Assembly (NCBI RefSeq): GCF_014863545.1
Contig: NZ_CP062260.1
Location: 4,791,501-4,855,500 of the forward strand
Reading direction: 5' to 3'
DNA length: 64,000 bases
From: Paenibacillus sp. JNUCC32
Lineage (GTDB): Bacteria; Bacillota; Bacilli; Paenibacillales; Paenibacillaceae
Of this stretch, positions 7,637 to 17,222 are shown in pieces (within the stretch, counting starts at the first letter, position 1; every line of letters begins with the position of its first letter). The position numbers and the translations under genes are program-made. The notes beneath the pieces are model-generated. The model was not told the origin of the DNA. It ran no database searches and saw only the letters and a list, made by a program, of their open reading frames with translations.

Positions 7637-9100
7637 ATGTCAGAACTTGTCGTACAAACGAAAGACGGGCGCATTCAAGGCCTTACGGAAAACGGAGTGC
7701 GCGTATGGAAGGGAATTCCCTATGCGAAGCCACCGGTAGGCCCGCTGCGGTTCCGTTCTCCTGTGCCCCCCGATTCATGGGACGGGATTAGAGAAACCAC
7801 CGCTTTCAGTCCCATGTGCCTTCAGCCGCTTGAATCCACATCCAGCATGCTTGGCGGCGGCGTGATCAAGACGGTATCCGAGGATTGCCTATATCTCAAT
7901 GTGTGGGCACCCCGGAACATGCCGGCGGAGCCGCTGCCCGTCATGGTATGGATTCACGGGGGCGCTTTTGTCACAGGCTCGGGCAGCTTGCCAAGCTATA
8001 ACGGCGCGCCCTTCGTTCTCCGAGGAGACGTGATCGTGGTTACCCTCAATTACCGGCTGGGCCCCCTCGGCTTTCTCCATCTCTCTCCATACGGCGAAGC
8101 CTATTCCTCCAATACCGGTTTATTGGACCAGATCGCTGCCCTGGAATGGGTGCGGGACAATATCGCGGCCTTCGGCGGCGATCCGGAGCGGGTTACGGTA
8201 TTCGGGGAATCAGCGGGCAGCATGAGCATTGCGGCGTTACTGGCGATGCCTGCAGCCAAGGGACTGTTCCACCGGGCGATCATGGAGAGCGGCGCTGCCC
8301 AGGTCATGGTTCCGGAACAGGCACGAATGATAACGGCCGGCTTGCTTAAGGAGCTGGACATTACGCCTGACAACATCCATCAGCTGGATTCCCTGACAGG
8401 CGTGTCGATATTCGAAGCCGGGGAACGGCTGAAGAAGCAGATCGGACCCGGCGTCAACATGATCTTTCAGCCGGTTCTGGATCCGGGCACTTTGCCGCAT
8501 GATCCGCTGCAGGCCATCCAATCGGGATGGGCCAAGGACGTGCCGATCCTGATCGGGACGAATCTCGATGAAGGGGCTTTGTTCTTCCGGCCGGACATGC
8601 CGCTTGTGAAGGAAGACGTTCTAGTCCGCACCGTGGAGATGATGACCGGCATTGAGAATGCCGCCCCCATCACCAAGGAATACCCGTACAGCATCGACGG
8701 ACATGCCCAGATTATGACCGATCTGTACTTCTGGCGCTCAGCCCTGCAATTCGCTTCCGCACAGTGCAAACACGCGCCGGTGTGGATGTACCGGTTCGAT
8801 TGGACCTTGCCGGACCATCCGGTGCTCGGCAAAGCGATGCATGCCCTGGAAATCCCGTTTGTATTCAACACGCTGGCGCTGTTTGAGAATATCGGCGTTC
8901 AAGTCGATGCGGCCACGCAAGCCCTGTCGGACCGGATCCAGGATGCCTGGATTGCATTTGCGCGGAACGGCTCGCCGGATACGGAGGCGCTGCCGTGGCC
9001 AGCTTATGATCCGGCTTTGCGTTCAACGATGATATTCAACAACGACAGCAGGATCATCGAGGACCCGGATGCGGAGAAGCGGAACATGCTGAAATTATAA
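7637..9100 (+). CDS. type B carboxylesterase (para-nitrobenzyl esterase family)
   Basis: A 487-residue alpha/beta-hydrolase of the carboxylesterase type B family, length equal to PnbA. It shows the N-terminal GIPYAKPPVGPLRF, the SEDCLYLNVW box, oxyanion loop HGGAF near residue 108, the nucleophile in FGESAGS (Ser192), the acid in GTNLDEGALFF and the His region MHALEIPFVFN. No signal peptide, so it acts in the cytoplasm on small esters. ATG at 7637 follows AGAAAGGGTG. It is transcribed away from the dehydrogenase operon and is followed by a strong bidirectional hairpin. A second esterase of this family lies at 61627. The natural substrate cannot be read from the sequence; acetylated sugars or plant esters would suit the neighbours. 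Confidence 0.94.
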   Translation: MSELVVQTKDGRIQGLTENGVRVWKGIPYAKPPVGPLRFRSPVPPDSWDGIRETTAFSPMCLQPLESTSSMLGGGVIKTVSEDCLYLNVWAPRNMPAEPLPVMVWIHGGAFVTGSGSLPSYNGAPFVLRGDVIVVTLNYRLGPLGFLHLSPYGEAYSSNTGLLDQIAALEWVRDNIAAFGGDPERVTVFGESAGSMSIAALLAMPAAKGLFHRAIMESGAAQVMVPEQARMITAGLLKELDITPDNIHQLDSLTGVSIFEAGERLKKQIGPGVNMIFQPVLDPGTLPHDPLQAIQSGWAKDVPILIGTNLDEGALFFRPDMPLVKEDVLVRTVEMMTGIENAAPITKEYPYSIDGHAQIMTDLYFWRSALQFASAQCKHAPVWMYRFDWTLPDHPVLGKAMHALEIPFVFNTLALFENIGVQVDAATQALSDRIQDAWIAFARNGSPDTEALPWPAYDPALRSTMIFNNDSRIIEDPDAEKRNMLKL

Positions 9101-9154
9101 TAAGGACACGCCATAAACCAGGGGATCCTTCGCCGATTGGAACCCTGGCGGCAG

Positions 9155-9206
9155 CAAAAAAGCTGTATTCCAGGCATGACATCATGCCGGAATACAGCTT
9201 TTCGTT
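9155..9206. terminator. bidirectional terminator between esterase and ABC operon
   Basis: AAAAGCTGTATTCC (from about 9157) pairs perfectly with GGAATACAGCTTTT (to about 9203), with a second inner pair GGCATG / CATGCC. A-run before and T-run after serve the converging units on both strands. Confidence 0.85.
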
Positions 9207-9310
9207 ATGATGGGTCGCACAAGGACATGCTGCTGATTGCGGGCTCCGCAGCCCCCTGCTGCAGCGAAGGGCTGAGAGGACTAAGTGCTCCTAGGAAATG
9301 CAAAGCTGCC

Positions 9311-10129
9311 TTATTTTACAGCCCCCTGCGTAATGCCGTTGATGATCCACTTTTGCGCGAACAGATAGATGATGATCATCGGCAGCATCGCCATCAGGTA
9401 GGAGGCAAAGGCCAGATTGAAGTCCGTGTTGAACTGCCCTTGGAATATATACTGCACCAGCGGCAGCGTGTAGGAATTCGTATCGCTGATGATGATGAGC
9501 GGCAGCAGGAAGTCATTGTAGGTCGAGAGGCAGATCAGAATGCCTACCGTCGCATTGATCGGTGCCATAATCGGGAATATGATTCTCCAGAATGTTCCCC
9601 AAGTCGACGTGCCGTCCACTCGGGCCGCTTCCTCCAGCGCAACCGGGATGGATTTGATATAACCTACGTACACAAATACGTTAAACGCCAAGGCATAGAC
9701 GGTATGCAGGATGGTGAGTCCGACCAGATTCGTCATATGGAACCCGGCCGTCAGCTTGACCAGCGGCAGCATAATGATCGGGAACGGAATAAACATCGCG
9801 CTGATGAAATAGAAGTACAAGCCTTTGAAGAACTTCCGGTTCATATTGCGGGCAATGGCATAAGCGACGAGCGAATTCGTCAACAGGGTCAGCACCACCG
9901 TTGCCGTCGTCACCATGGCGCTGTTGCCCAGCGCATGGAAGAAATTCGTCATTTTTATGGCGTTCGTGAAATTCTCGAAATGCAGGTCTTTCGGCAGGCC
10001 GAACACCGATGCCAGCATGTCCTCCGGCGTTTTGAGCGCAATCGTGATCGTCATATACAGCGGAAACAGGATCAATATCGTACCCAATGTGATGAGAATC
10101 ATCACCGTCCAGTTGGTTTTCGTCCGCAT
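9311..10129 (-). CDS. CUT1 sugar ABC transporter permease (MalG type)
   Basis: A 272-residue inner-membrane permease with six predicted helices and the ATPase-docking EAA loop EEAARVDGTSTWGTFWRIIFPIM near residue 175, typical of the MalG/AraQ branch of carbohydrate importers. It begins inside the stop codon of the upstream permease (TAATG), so the two are coupled. It is the last gene of a three-gene operon: binding protein, permease, permease. No ATPase gene is present in the operon, so it must borrow one, as B. subtilis CUT1 systems borrow MsmX. The sugar is unknown. Confidence 0.93.
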   Translation of the reverse strand: MRTKTNWTVMILITLGTILILFPLYMTITIALKTPEDMLASVFGLPKDLHFENFTNAIKMTNFFHALGNSAMVTTATVVLTLLTNSLVAYAIARNMNRKFFKGLYFYFISAMFIPFPIIMLPLVKLTAGFHMTNLVGLTILHTVYALAFNVFVYVGYIKSIPVALEEAARVDGTSTWGTFWRIIFPIMAPINATVGILICLSTYNDFLLPLIIISDTNSYTLPLVQYIFQGQFNTDFNLAFASYLMAMLPMIIIYLFAQKWIINGITQGAVK

Positions 10130-10995
10130 TACATGTCCCCCTCTCTTCTCTGCAGGAACCGAATCTGCACAATCGATATCGTGGCAATCAGGATGAAGTA
10201 GATCACGGAGTTAGCCGATTGGTAAGCAAACTCGCCTCCCTCGAAGCCGCCGGTATAAATCAGGTGGGAGATGGACTGCGTTGCCCGTCCCGGGCCGCCG
10301 TTGGTGAGGGCTACGATCTGATCAAAGACCATCAGGGAATTCTTCATCGCCAGCACCATGTTGATCGTAAAGAACGGCGCGATCAGAGGAAACGTTATTT
10401 TCCAGAACTCCTGCCAGCGGTTCGCTCCATCGAGGTTGGAAGCCTCGTAAAGCGTACCGGGAATGGTCTGGAGTCCGGCAAGATACAGAATCGTGTTGTA
10501 GGCAATGCCCTGCCATACCGCGACCACCACGATGCCGATCCAAGCATGCTGTTCACTGCCCAGGATATTGGTCGACAGCCACCCGATCCCCAGGTTCTGT
10601 CCCCAAATGGTGAACACATTCGAGAACAGATAGTTGAATATGTAACCTACAATCAGCACGCTCAGAATATTCGGAAGAAAATAGATGCCCCGAAAGAAAT
10701 TCCTCGCCTTGATTCTGGCGTTCAGTCCCATGGCAATCAGCAGACTGAAGATGTTGATGAGGATGGTGACCACGACCGCGAATTTGAATGTGAACCAGTA
10801 CGCATTGCCCACGTTGCCATCCTTAAACAGATTGACGTAATTCTTGAAACCGATGAAGTCGAAGTTATCGCCGAATCCGTTCCAGTTCGTGAAGGAGTAA
10901 TACACCCCCTGCAAAGCCGGCAGCGTCAGAAATACGAAGAACAGCACGACCGCCGGCACGGTCATCAAGTAATAAGGCATAAGCCGCTTGTTCAT
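10129..10995 (-). CDS. CUT1 sugar ABC transporter permease (MalF/UgpA type)
   Basis: A 288-residue permease with about six membrane segments beginning LMPYYLMTVPAVVLFFVFLTLPALQGVYYSF and an EAA loop YEASNLDGANRWQEFWKITFPLI near residue 205. It lacks the long extra N-terminal region of E. coli MalF, as usual in Gram-positives. ATG 10995 follows GGAGGA. It lies 59 bases after the binding-protein gene and overlaps the next permease by one base. Together they form the membrane channel for a carbohydrate importer. Confidence 0.93.
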   Translation of the reverse strand: MNKRLMPYYLMTVPAVVLFFVFLTLPALQGVYYSFTNWNGFGDNFDFIGFKNYVNLFKDGNVGNAYWFTFKFAVVVTILINIFSLLIAMGLNARIKARNFFRGIYFLPNILSVLIVGYIFNYLFSNVFTIWGQNLGIGWLSTNILGSEQHAWIGIVVVAVWQGIAYNTILYLAGLQTIPGTLYEASNLDGANRWQEFWKITFPLIAPFFTINMVLAMKNSLMVFDQIVALTNGGPGRATQSISHLIYTGGFEGGEFAYQSANSVIYFILIATISIVQIRFLQRREGDM

Positions 10996-11054
10996 GTTGG
11001 GTCCTCCTCAATACTTCTTGGATATCGTGTGAAGAAAATACCGCCTTCTGCCCG

Positions 11055-12275
11055 TTAACGCCTGTCAGCTACCTTGTCCCATTCGGTGTCCAGCTTCTTC
11101 AGATACCCGTCGATATCCCGGTTCTGGAGGAAGGATTGGATCACCGAGTTCAGCTGCACCGCCGCGGGAATGTAGTGGTCGGCAAAATCGATGACCTGGC
11201 CCCGCTCCAGGTAAGGCAGCAGCTCTGCGACGGCGGGATCCTCCTGCTTCACGCCCTCCACGGTGGAGAACAGCGTTTGCTCCGTTATATATTGCTTGCT
11301 ATTCTCAGGCTCCAGTAAAAATTGAATGAAACGCTGAGCCTCCTCTTTATGCTTCGAATCCTCGGAAATAGCCAGTAAGGTATCCACGCCCGAAATCAGT
11401 TTATTCTCCTCCGGACGATCGCCGGTCGGCAGCGGAAAGAAGCCGATCGGCGCATCCGGATTCGCCTTCCGGATTTCCGGTATGGCCCAGGTTCCTTGGA
11501 TATACATGGCGGATTCTCCCCTCGCGAAATCCCGGTTCCCGTCCGCATAGTTTTTGCCGAAGTTGTCCCCATGGCCATAATCCATCAGCGCGAGCTGTTT
11601 CTCCGCAATCTCCCGGTATTTCTCGGCAAACGTTACGGTGCCTTCCCGCCGATCCATGTAAAATTCAATGCCTTCCAGGTTGGAAGCCAATGCGTTAAAC
11701 GGCAGCACCGTCTGCCAATCGTCTTTATATGTGAAATAAAACGGGATTCTCCCCGCATCCTTGGCCTTCTGCGCCGTAGCCAGCAGCTCGTCCCAGGTCT
11801 TGGGAACGCTGAGCCCCAGCTCCTTGAAAATTTCCTTATTGTACATGACGCCGTTAGCGTTAGTGGAATAGGGAATGCCCGTAACCTCGTCCATGCCCGC
11901 TACGTCCTTCAGCATCTGGACATAAGTCTCATCCACCCGGCTCAGCAGCGGGTTATCCGTCAAATCCGTAAATATGCCGCTTTGGGCCAGCAATGAATAC
12001 GTATCGGTTGCACCCATGCCGATAATGTCGGGAATGTCATTCTTGACGACTCTTGTCTTGAGCACCGTCTCCGCATCCGGCGGATTTACCTGAACCACCT
12101 TGATCTCGGACTGGGATTCGTTAAATTTCTCGATGAGTGCATCAAAGGAGCCTTTCGCTTCAGGCTTGTTCTGAAAAAACTCAATCTGCACGCGTCCTGA
12201 GTCCTCTTGAGCGCCGCAAGCGGTCAGCATCCATACGGTCATCAAACACGCCGCAATCCATTTAGCTAGCTTCAT
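11055..12275 (-). CDS. extracellular sugar-binding lipoprotein
   Basis: A 406-residue family 1 solute-binding protein. The signal peptide MKLAKWIAACLMTVWMLTAC ends in a lipobox, so Cys20 is the lipidated anchor on the outer membrane face. The body has the usual features of the family, such as NAN-GVMYNKEIFKELGLSVPKTWDEL near residue 140 and ARGESAMYIQGTWAIPEI near residue 252. ATG 12275 follows GGGGGG. It is the first gene of the importer operon that continues with two permeases. Binding specificity cannot be assigned from sequence. Confidence 0.93.
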   Translation of the reverse strand: MKLAKWIAACLMTVWMLTACGAQEDSGRVQIEFFQNKPEAKGSFDALIEKFNESQSEIKVVQVNPPDAETVLKTRVVKNDIPDIIGMGATDTYSLLAQSGIFTDLTDNPLLSRVDETYVQMLKDVAGMDEVTGIPYSTNANGVMYNKEIFKELGLSVPKTWDELLATAQKAKDAGRIPFYFTYKDDWQTVLPFNALASNLEGIEFYMDRREGTVTFAEKYREIAEKQLALMDYGHGDNFGKNYADGNRDFARGESAMYIQGTWAIPEIRKANPDAPIGFFPLPTGDRPEENKLISGVDTLLAISEDSKHKEEAQRFIQFLLEPENSKQYITEQTLFSTVEGVKQEDPAVAELLPYLERGQVIDFADHYIPAAVQLNSVIQSFLQNRDIDGYLKKLDTEWDKVADRR

Positions 12276-12403
12276 GGTCTGCCCCCCGTTTCCTATCCTG
12301 ATGTTATATGGTCGATGTCCATGTTAATTTACTACCCTATTTGCTTGGTTGGTAAACCTCCCGGACGCCGAGGCGGCGCTCTCTTCCCCTTATTGAACAC
12401 AAC

Positions 12404-12445
12404 AAAAAAGCCAGCAGATCAGGTTCTTCAACCTGATCTGCTGGC
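12404..12445 (-). terminator. intrinsic terminator of the PheC-like gene
   Basis: GCCAGCAGATCAGGTT and its exact complement (12410-12445) around a four-base loop, followed on the minus strand by six Ts. It lies 35 bases after the stop at 12480. Confidence 0.9.
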
Positions 12446-12479
12446 AGGGATTGGCTATCTGTTTATAGCCTGATCCAAC

Positions 12480-13340
12480 CTACTCCAGCCATTTTTTATG
12501 AATGTCCGCAAACTTGCCTTGCAGCTTCATTTCGTCGATCCACATTTCCAGATAGCTTGCATATTCAAAGTCGCCGCGAGGGATCATGTAGCCTTTTTCG
12601 CTGTTCGTGAACGGCTTGTCCGTCAAAGCGGCATACAGTCTGGAATCCGCCTTCGCATAAGTAATCGCTTCGATTGTATCTGTGATCATCACGTCATACG
12701 TACCGTCTGCTACCAAATGCGGGATATCCAGGTTGTTCGGTACAACCGTCACATTCGCTTTGGTCAAGTGCTCGCGCACGAATACTTCGTTCGTTCCGCC
12801 CGGATTCACGCCGATGCGAACGGAAGGTTTATTGATATCTTCAACCGTCAGGTATTTGTCTTTGTCTTCTGCACGGATCAATGGAGCTTTACCGAAGGAA
12901 ATGTACCCTTGGGATACATAAGCCGTTTTTTGTCTAGCCGTGTTGCGGGTAACGCCGCCCACTGCGATGTCGAACTTATCAGCTTGCAAGTCCTTCATCA
13001 TGTTGGACCAAGTCGTGTTGACGTAGCGTACTTCCACGCCAAGGTCTTTACCGAGCTCTTCCATGGCGTCAACGTCATAACCTTCATACTCTTTTGTAGC
13101 AGGATTCAAATATGTAAACGGTTTGTAATCCCCTGTCATACCAACCCGGATGTAGCCTCTTTCGATAATTTCGTCAAGCTGGGAAGCCGCTTGCTTCTTC
13201 AGTTGACCAGGTGCATTGGTCGAGGCGGATTTAGCCGATACCTCCGGTGATGTGAGGACCTCGTTTGCCGCAAAGCCCGTTGCTACCAATGATAAGCTGA
13301 CTACCCCTGCCAGTAATACCTTTTTCCAATTTTTAGCCAT
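12480..13340 (-). CDS. secreted PheC/cyclohexadienyl dehydratase-like periplasmic-binding-fold protein
   Basis: A 286-residue type II periplasmic-binding-fold protein (SBP family 3). After a signal peptide ending near AGVVSLSLVATGFAA it reads LDEIIERGYIRVGMTGDYKPFTYLNPATKEYEGYDVDAMEELG, then FDIAVGGVTRNTARQKTAYVS and VMITDTIEAITYAK. The GDYKPFTY start and the ITDTIEA segment are closer to cyclohexadienyl/arogenate dehydratases (PheC) than to amino-acid importers. There is no lipobox cysteine, which a Gram-positive importer component would need, and no permease or ATPase lies nearby. It may be a released enzyme or a ligand carrier for the chemoreceptor encoded just upstream. The enzyme reading is tentative. 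Confidence 0.8.
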   Translation of the reverse strand: MAKNWKKVLLAGVVSLSLVATGFAANEVLTSPEVSAKSASTNAPGQLKKQAASQLDEIIERGYIRVGMTGDYKPFTYLNPATKEYEGYDVDAMEELGKDLGVEVRYVNTTWSNMMKDLQADKFDIAVGGVTRNTARQKTAYVSQGYISFGKAPLIRAEDKDKYLTVEDINKPSVRIGVNPGGTNEVFVREHLTKANVTVVPNNLDIPHLVADGTYDVMITDTIEAITYAKADSRLYAALTDKPFTNSEKGYMIPRGDFEYASYLEMWIDEMKLQGKFADIHKKWLE

Positions 13341-13548
13341 GATTTCGTTTCCTCCAGTTTTCTTCTAGTTGTACTTCGTGATGCCCCTTAGTGGGCAGCG
13401 GCATCGATCTGCCTTGAAACGTCAAACCTCTTCTTGCCGGTACTTCCTCTGACTTACTGCCTTGCACGCTTGCGATTTGAGCCGTTTTCCTTCCAGGCAT
13501 CCCCCCTCTCAAGTACCGTTACGCGCGGTCCGTAAGATCCAGGGAATG

Positions 13549-15516
13549 TTAGAGACTGAATTTGCCGAGCTCTTTGCTGAGCTCCTGGGCGACCGTCTCC
13601 AGTTGTTTTACGGAGTTTGAAATCTCCTTGATGGTTGCAATCTGATCTTCCATGGCAGCCGTCACGTTCTGTGCATCATTGGAAGTCAGATCCGCAATGG
13701 ATTTCAGCTCTTCAACCGAAGCGCTGACCTGTTCCGATCCAGCGGACATTTCTTCGGATGCCGCCGATACTTCCAGAATGTGATCCGCCACGTTGCGGGT
13801 CGCATTCAGAATGTTATCGAATTTCTCGCGCACATCTTCAATCAACGCAATGCCGTCCTGTACATCCTTACGGCTGACGTCCATGACCTGTACGGCGTTG
13901 ATTGTGTCCTCGCGAATTTCCGTAATCAGTTTCGCTATCTGATCGGTTGAGACCTCCGACTGTCCCGCCAGCTTCTTGACTTCTTCAGCCACGACCGCAA
14001 AGCCTCGTCCATGCTCGCCCGCTCTGGCAGCCTCGATGGAAGCGTTCAGGGACAGCAGTCGAATCCGGGAGGTGACTTCCGTGATAAAGCTCAAAATTTG
14101 CTCGATTTCCGAGGAACGCTCATTCAAACGCTCGATCGCCGTGCCGACTTTGGATGTACCCTCGCCGATGTTGCCGATCTGTTTCACGGCTTGCTCAACG
14201 ACAACCGATCCGGTCTCCGCTTGGCTGGCAGCTTCCTGCGCGGCTTCGGACACCATGGAGGACGTCTCGGCGATTTTGACGATCCCGCTGGCCATGTCGC
14301 TCATGGACGTAGCGATTTCGTTGGAACTTGAGGCGTGAGCTTGCGCTCCGCTGGCAATTTGGCGAATGGAGGATCCGATTCGGTCCACGCTGTCCATGGC
14401 CGTATCGACCCCGCTCGAGACGGTTTCCGTCACCGACATGACCTGCCGGGAGGAATCGTTCACGCCGAGGACCAGATGCTTCAGATGCGATACCGTCTGG
14501 TTGAAATCGCTGGAAAGAACGGCCACCTCATCCTTGCCGCTAACCTGAATGGTCTTGGTCAAATCGCCTGCTGCGACTTCCTTCACAGCCGTGTTGAGCC
14601 TGCGGATCGGCCGGACGATCTGGGCCGTGAACCAAATTGCTGCAGCGGCGGATACGACCAGGGCCGCAACCGAGATAATGACTAACGTAAACGACATCTC
14701 CTTGATTGGAGCATTCAGCTCATGGGTCGGTGCCGTCACGAAGACCCCCCAGTTCAAGTTGGACGGTGCATAAGCCGCCGAATACTCGGTACCTTCCAAT
14801 ACATAATCGAACTCGCCTGGTCTGCCCTGGCTAACCTCTTCGTAGGCCTTCGTTAATCCGGCGCTGTCAACGTCCTTCACGTTGGATTGAAGGACAAGCT
14901 CCTCTTGCGGATACCACATGAACGTCCCCGATTTGCTCAGAAGAAAGGCATATCCGGTGTCTCCGAACGTTTGGGACGATACTGTTTTCTGAACTTCGTT
15001 GATCGGAAGGGTGGAGCCCATGTAGCCGTACTGTTTTCCATCCTTCATCAGCGGAATGATCATCGTAACGATGTTATTGCCCGTCCGTTTGGAAAGCACC
15101 GGCTCCGACACGACCAGCTTGCCTTCGCCCTTCCCGGCTTCCTGATAATGGACGCGGTCGGACACGTCGGTCACCTCGCCCAGAAAGTTAATGACGTTCT
15201 TCCCCGTCAAATCGTACGAGAAGAAGAAGGTCTCAAATTCCTTGTTCACTTCCTGCGCAGCCTGAATCAACTGCAGATCCTGCTCTTTGTTACCCGTAAT
15301 GAATTTCCCGATGCTTTCCACCTTGGCAATCTCCACATCAAGAAATTGGTCGATCTGAAGCGCAAGCTTCTCCGCGCTAAGCTGAGCTTCCTTGTCCAAG
15401 CTCTCCTGCAGCAAGTCAGATGACCGACTGTAAGTTACGGCAAAAACGGATCCAAGACTGACTAGCAAGAGCAAACAAATCATTGTAATCATCTTTTGCT
15501 TAAGACTCTTTAGCAT
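13549..15516 (-). CDS. methyl-accepting chemotaxis protein with Cache sensor
   Basis: A 655-residue chemoreceptor. An N-terminal membrane helix (about residues 10-28) is followed by an extracellular double-Cache region (about 35-275, with [23 protein letters not shown]), a second helix near 280-300, a HAMP domain near 300-355, and a long cytoplasmic signalling coiled coil whose tip carries [33 protein letters not shown]. The Cache fold of this type usually senses amino acids or other small organics. ATG 15516 follows GGGGGAGG. It lies directly upstream of the PheC-like secreted binding protein with 208 bases between, so a binding-protein-assisted sensor pair is possible but unproven. Confidence 0.95.
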   Translation of the reverse strand: MLKSLKQKMITMICLLLLVSLGSVFAVTYSRSSDLLQESLDKEAQLSAEKLALQIDQFLDVEIAKVESIGKFITGNKEQDLQLIQAAQEVNKEFETFFFSYDLTGKNVINFLGEVTDVSDRVHYQEAGKGEGKLVVSEPVLSKRTGNNIVTMIIPLMKDGKQYGYMGSTLPINEVQKTVSSQTFGDTGYAFLLSKSGTFMWYPQEELVLQSNVKDVDSAGLTKAYEEVSQGRPGEFDYVLEGTEYSAAYAPSNLNWGVFVTAPTHELNAPIKEMSFTLVIISVAALVVSAAAAIWFTAQIVRPIRRLNTAVKEVAAGDLTKTIQVSGKDEVAVLSSDFNQTVSHLKHLVLGVNDSSRQVMSVTETVSSGVDTAMDSVDRIGSSIRQIASGAQAHASSSNEIATSMSDMASGIVKIAETSSMVSEAAQEAASQAETGSVVVEQAVKQIGNIGEGTSKVGTAIERLNERSSEIEQILSFITEVTSRIRLLSLNASIEAARAGEHGRGFAVVAEEVKKLAGQSEVSTDQIAKLITEIREDTINAVQVMDVSRKDVQDGIALIEDVREKFDNILNATRNVADHILEVSAASEEMSAGSEQVSASVEELKSIADLTSNDAQNVTAAMEDQIATIKEISNSVKQLETVAQELSKELGKFSL

Positions 15517-15727
15517 GCTGTAAATCCTCCCCCAATAAGTAGCGCTTTGGTCCTATCCGATCATTCGTCCAAAATTTTTGCAAGTGCTCTTTTTTCTGTA
15601 AGGACTTTCTCTCTACATACAAAACGAACAGGCAATGTCGAAAAATGTTGGTGTAAAATGGGGAGATAAGACTCCGCTTTATAAGTTATCGGTAGCATTT
15701 GTCCAATATTTGAGAGTTTGGCGAAAC

Positions 15728-15766
15728 TTTTTACATAATTCGACTTTTAGGTCGTTTATGTAAAAA
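15728..15766. promoter_or_regulatory. 39-bp AT-rich inverted repeat upstream of chemoreceptor
   Basis: Left arm TTTTTACATAA-TT-CGAC and right arm GTCG-T-TTATGTAAAAA match except for one or two central bases, around a six-base loop TTTTAG. It lies about 210 bases before the chemoreceptor start. It could be a protein binding site or a weak hairpin in a leader; the A and T flanks are symmetric. Confidence 0.45.
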
Positions 15767-15916
15767 TAGATGGGTGATAGTTCTAAATGCCTATTCAAAT
15801 GAAATAAATTACATATATCTTTAGACCTTGTTGGCGATCGGCAGCGGCGGCACCCCCCTCAGTCTTTGGGGCGCTGGCCGTCTTCGTAAGGCCGGGCGGA
15901 ATCAAAGCACAGCTGC

Positions 15917-15975
15917 AGAAAAGCCAAAAAGGCTGCCCCATTGAAGCAGAAGGATCTGCTTGAGGGACAGCCTTA
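15917..15975 (-). terminator. terminator of the glycerophosphodiester operon
   Basis: Minus strand reads AAGGCTGTCCC, a 24-base loop with its own GCAGATCC/GGATCTGC-like pairing, then GGGGCAGCCTTTTTGGCTTTT. It lies just after the egsA stop at 16002. Confidence 0.75.
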
Positions 15976-16001
15976 TTTCACTCGTCGACCTTTAACCTGC
16001 C

Positions 16002-17222
16002 TTAATGGACAAATAAGGATCTTTGTTCGTTGTAAGCATGGAGCAGCGTGTAGCGGCTGTATCGAACCTTGTGGGCCTCAGCCAGGCTCCGTTCCAGCAG
16101 CCCATCTCCGATCGGAAGCTCCGACACCCCGGCCGGTCCGCCTACCATGCGCATCAGATCGCCCAGCACTTCCGGCTCCGGGAGATGCGTAATATGCGAC
16201 CGGATGTCGTTCCAGTGCAGCGCCATTCGCCGTTCTATATCTTCCGCACCCGGGGAGGAGCCTCCGTTCAGCTCGATCCCCTGCTCTCCGATACGATGAT
16301 ACAGCTTCGAGATTTCCACGCAAGCGGCTCCTACTTTGGCACCGTGCAGCAGCTGTTTCTTCCCCAGACGGATAAACTCCATCTCCCAATAATGGGACAG
16401 GTGATGCTCCGAACCCGAAGCCGGATGGGATTGACCGAACAGCAGCATCGCCAGTCCGGATTCGACGAGCGCCCCCATCAAGATGCGTACGCCCTCCTCG
16501 CTCCGCTTCGCAATCTGTTCCACCGCGTTCACGCACTGGCTGAGCGCGGATTTCGTCATATCCGCCGAAATTTGCAAATAGGGCTCGTCGGCCACCAAAC
16601 TGCCAAACCTCCAGTCGAACAGCGATGTGTACTTGCCCAGCATATCCCCGAATCCGGCCGCGGTTAACTCGGAGGGAGCAGCCATGAGAATATCGACGTC
16701 CGCGAATATCGCGCTCGGTCCGATGGCCGGAATCGTTATCTTCTCGCCCCGTATAATGATCGGCGCTCCCTTGGAATTAAATCCATCCACCGATGCGGCC
16801 GTAGGTACGGAGATGAACGGAACGCCCGCGGTATAGGCGGCGTACCGGCTAATATCGTGAATCGTCCCTCCGCCTACCGCCAGCACCGCCTTCGCCCCGC
16901 TATGCTGGATATCCAATATGACCTGGACCAGGGATACTTCATCCGCGATGACATCTCCCTTCCGGTCCGGAAGCAGCCGGGTGACCTGGACCCCAATCGA
17001 TGATTTCGCGAGGAGATTCGAAAGCCTCCGGCCCGCATGGTCATAGGTATTATCGTCCACGACCATGACCACCGAGGTCCACCGTTTCGTCTCAAGGTAG
17101 CCCGCCACCTCGTCTAACGCTCCGTGCTGGATCTGAACCAGCTCTACTTCGTCCAGATTCGCAAGCTGATGGGCCGGTAAATCCGCCGCTAGACTCCGGA
17201 CATTCGATAAAATGGAGGTCAT
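16002..17222 (-). CDS. egsA: sn-glycerol-1-phosphate dehydrogenase (AraM/EgsA)
   Basis: A 406-residue NAD(P)-dependent iron-alcohol-dehydrogenase-fold enzyme that interconverts dihydroxyacetone phosphate and sn-glycerol 1-phosphate, best known from archaea and from B. subtilis AraM. Signatures are AVGGGTIHDISRYAAYTAGVPFISVPTAASVDGFNS around residues 100-135, GFGDMLGKYTSLFDWRFG with the metal-binding Asp, and SEHHLSHYWEME plus LLHGAKVG with the metal-binding histidines. Length fits AraM (about 394). Its ATG overlaps the stop of the glycerophosphodiesterase gene by four bases (ATGA), so it is part of the importer operon. In that context the oxidising direction, turning imported or released glycerol 1-phosphate into DHAP, is more likely than the biosynthetic one; that is inference. 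Confidence 0.93.
   Translation of the reverse strand: MTSILSNVRSLAADLPAHQLANLDEVELVQIQHGALDEVAGYLETKRWTSVVMVVDDNTYDHAGRRLSNLLAKSSIGVQVTRLLPDRKGDVIADEVSLVQVILDIQHSGAKAVLAVGGGTIHDISRYAAYTAGVPFISVPTAASVDGFNSKGAPIIIRGEKITIPAIGPSAIFADVDILMAAPSELTAAGFGDMLGKYTSLFDWRFGSLVADEPYLQISADMTKSALSQCVNAVEQIAKRSEEGVRILMGALVESGLAMLLFGQSHPASGSEHHLSHYWEMEFIRLGKKQLLHGAKVGAACVEISKLYHRIGEQGIELNGGSSPGAEDIERRMALHWNDIRSHITHLPEPEVLGDLMRMVGGPAGVSELPIGDGLLERSLAEAHKVRYSRYTLLHAYNEQRSLFVH

Larger units (their letters stand above)
15517..16001. other. intergenic region upstream of the chemoreceptor
   Basis: AT-rich control region for the chemoreceptor plus the terminator of the converging-side operon at 15917-15975. A striking inverted repeat at 15728-15766 is listed separately. 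No gene seen. Confidence 0.6.

Noticed and set aside
9137..10201. 354-codon plus-strand frame over the permease gene
   Set aside because: Antisense shadow of the MalG-type permease; composition is Arg/His/Gln-rich as expected for a shadow of a membrane protein.
12498..13250. 250-codon plus-strand frame over the PheC-like gene
   Set aside because: Antisense of a clear gene with signal peptide and terminator on the other strand.
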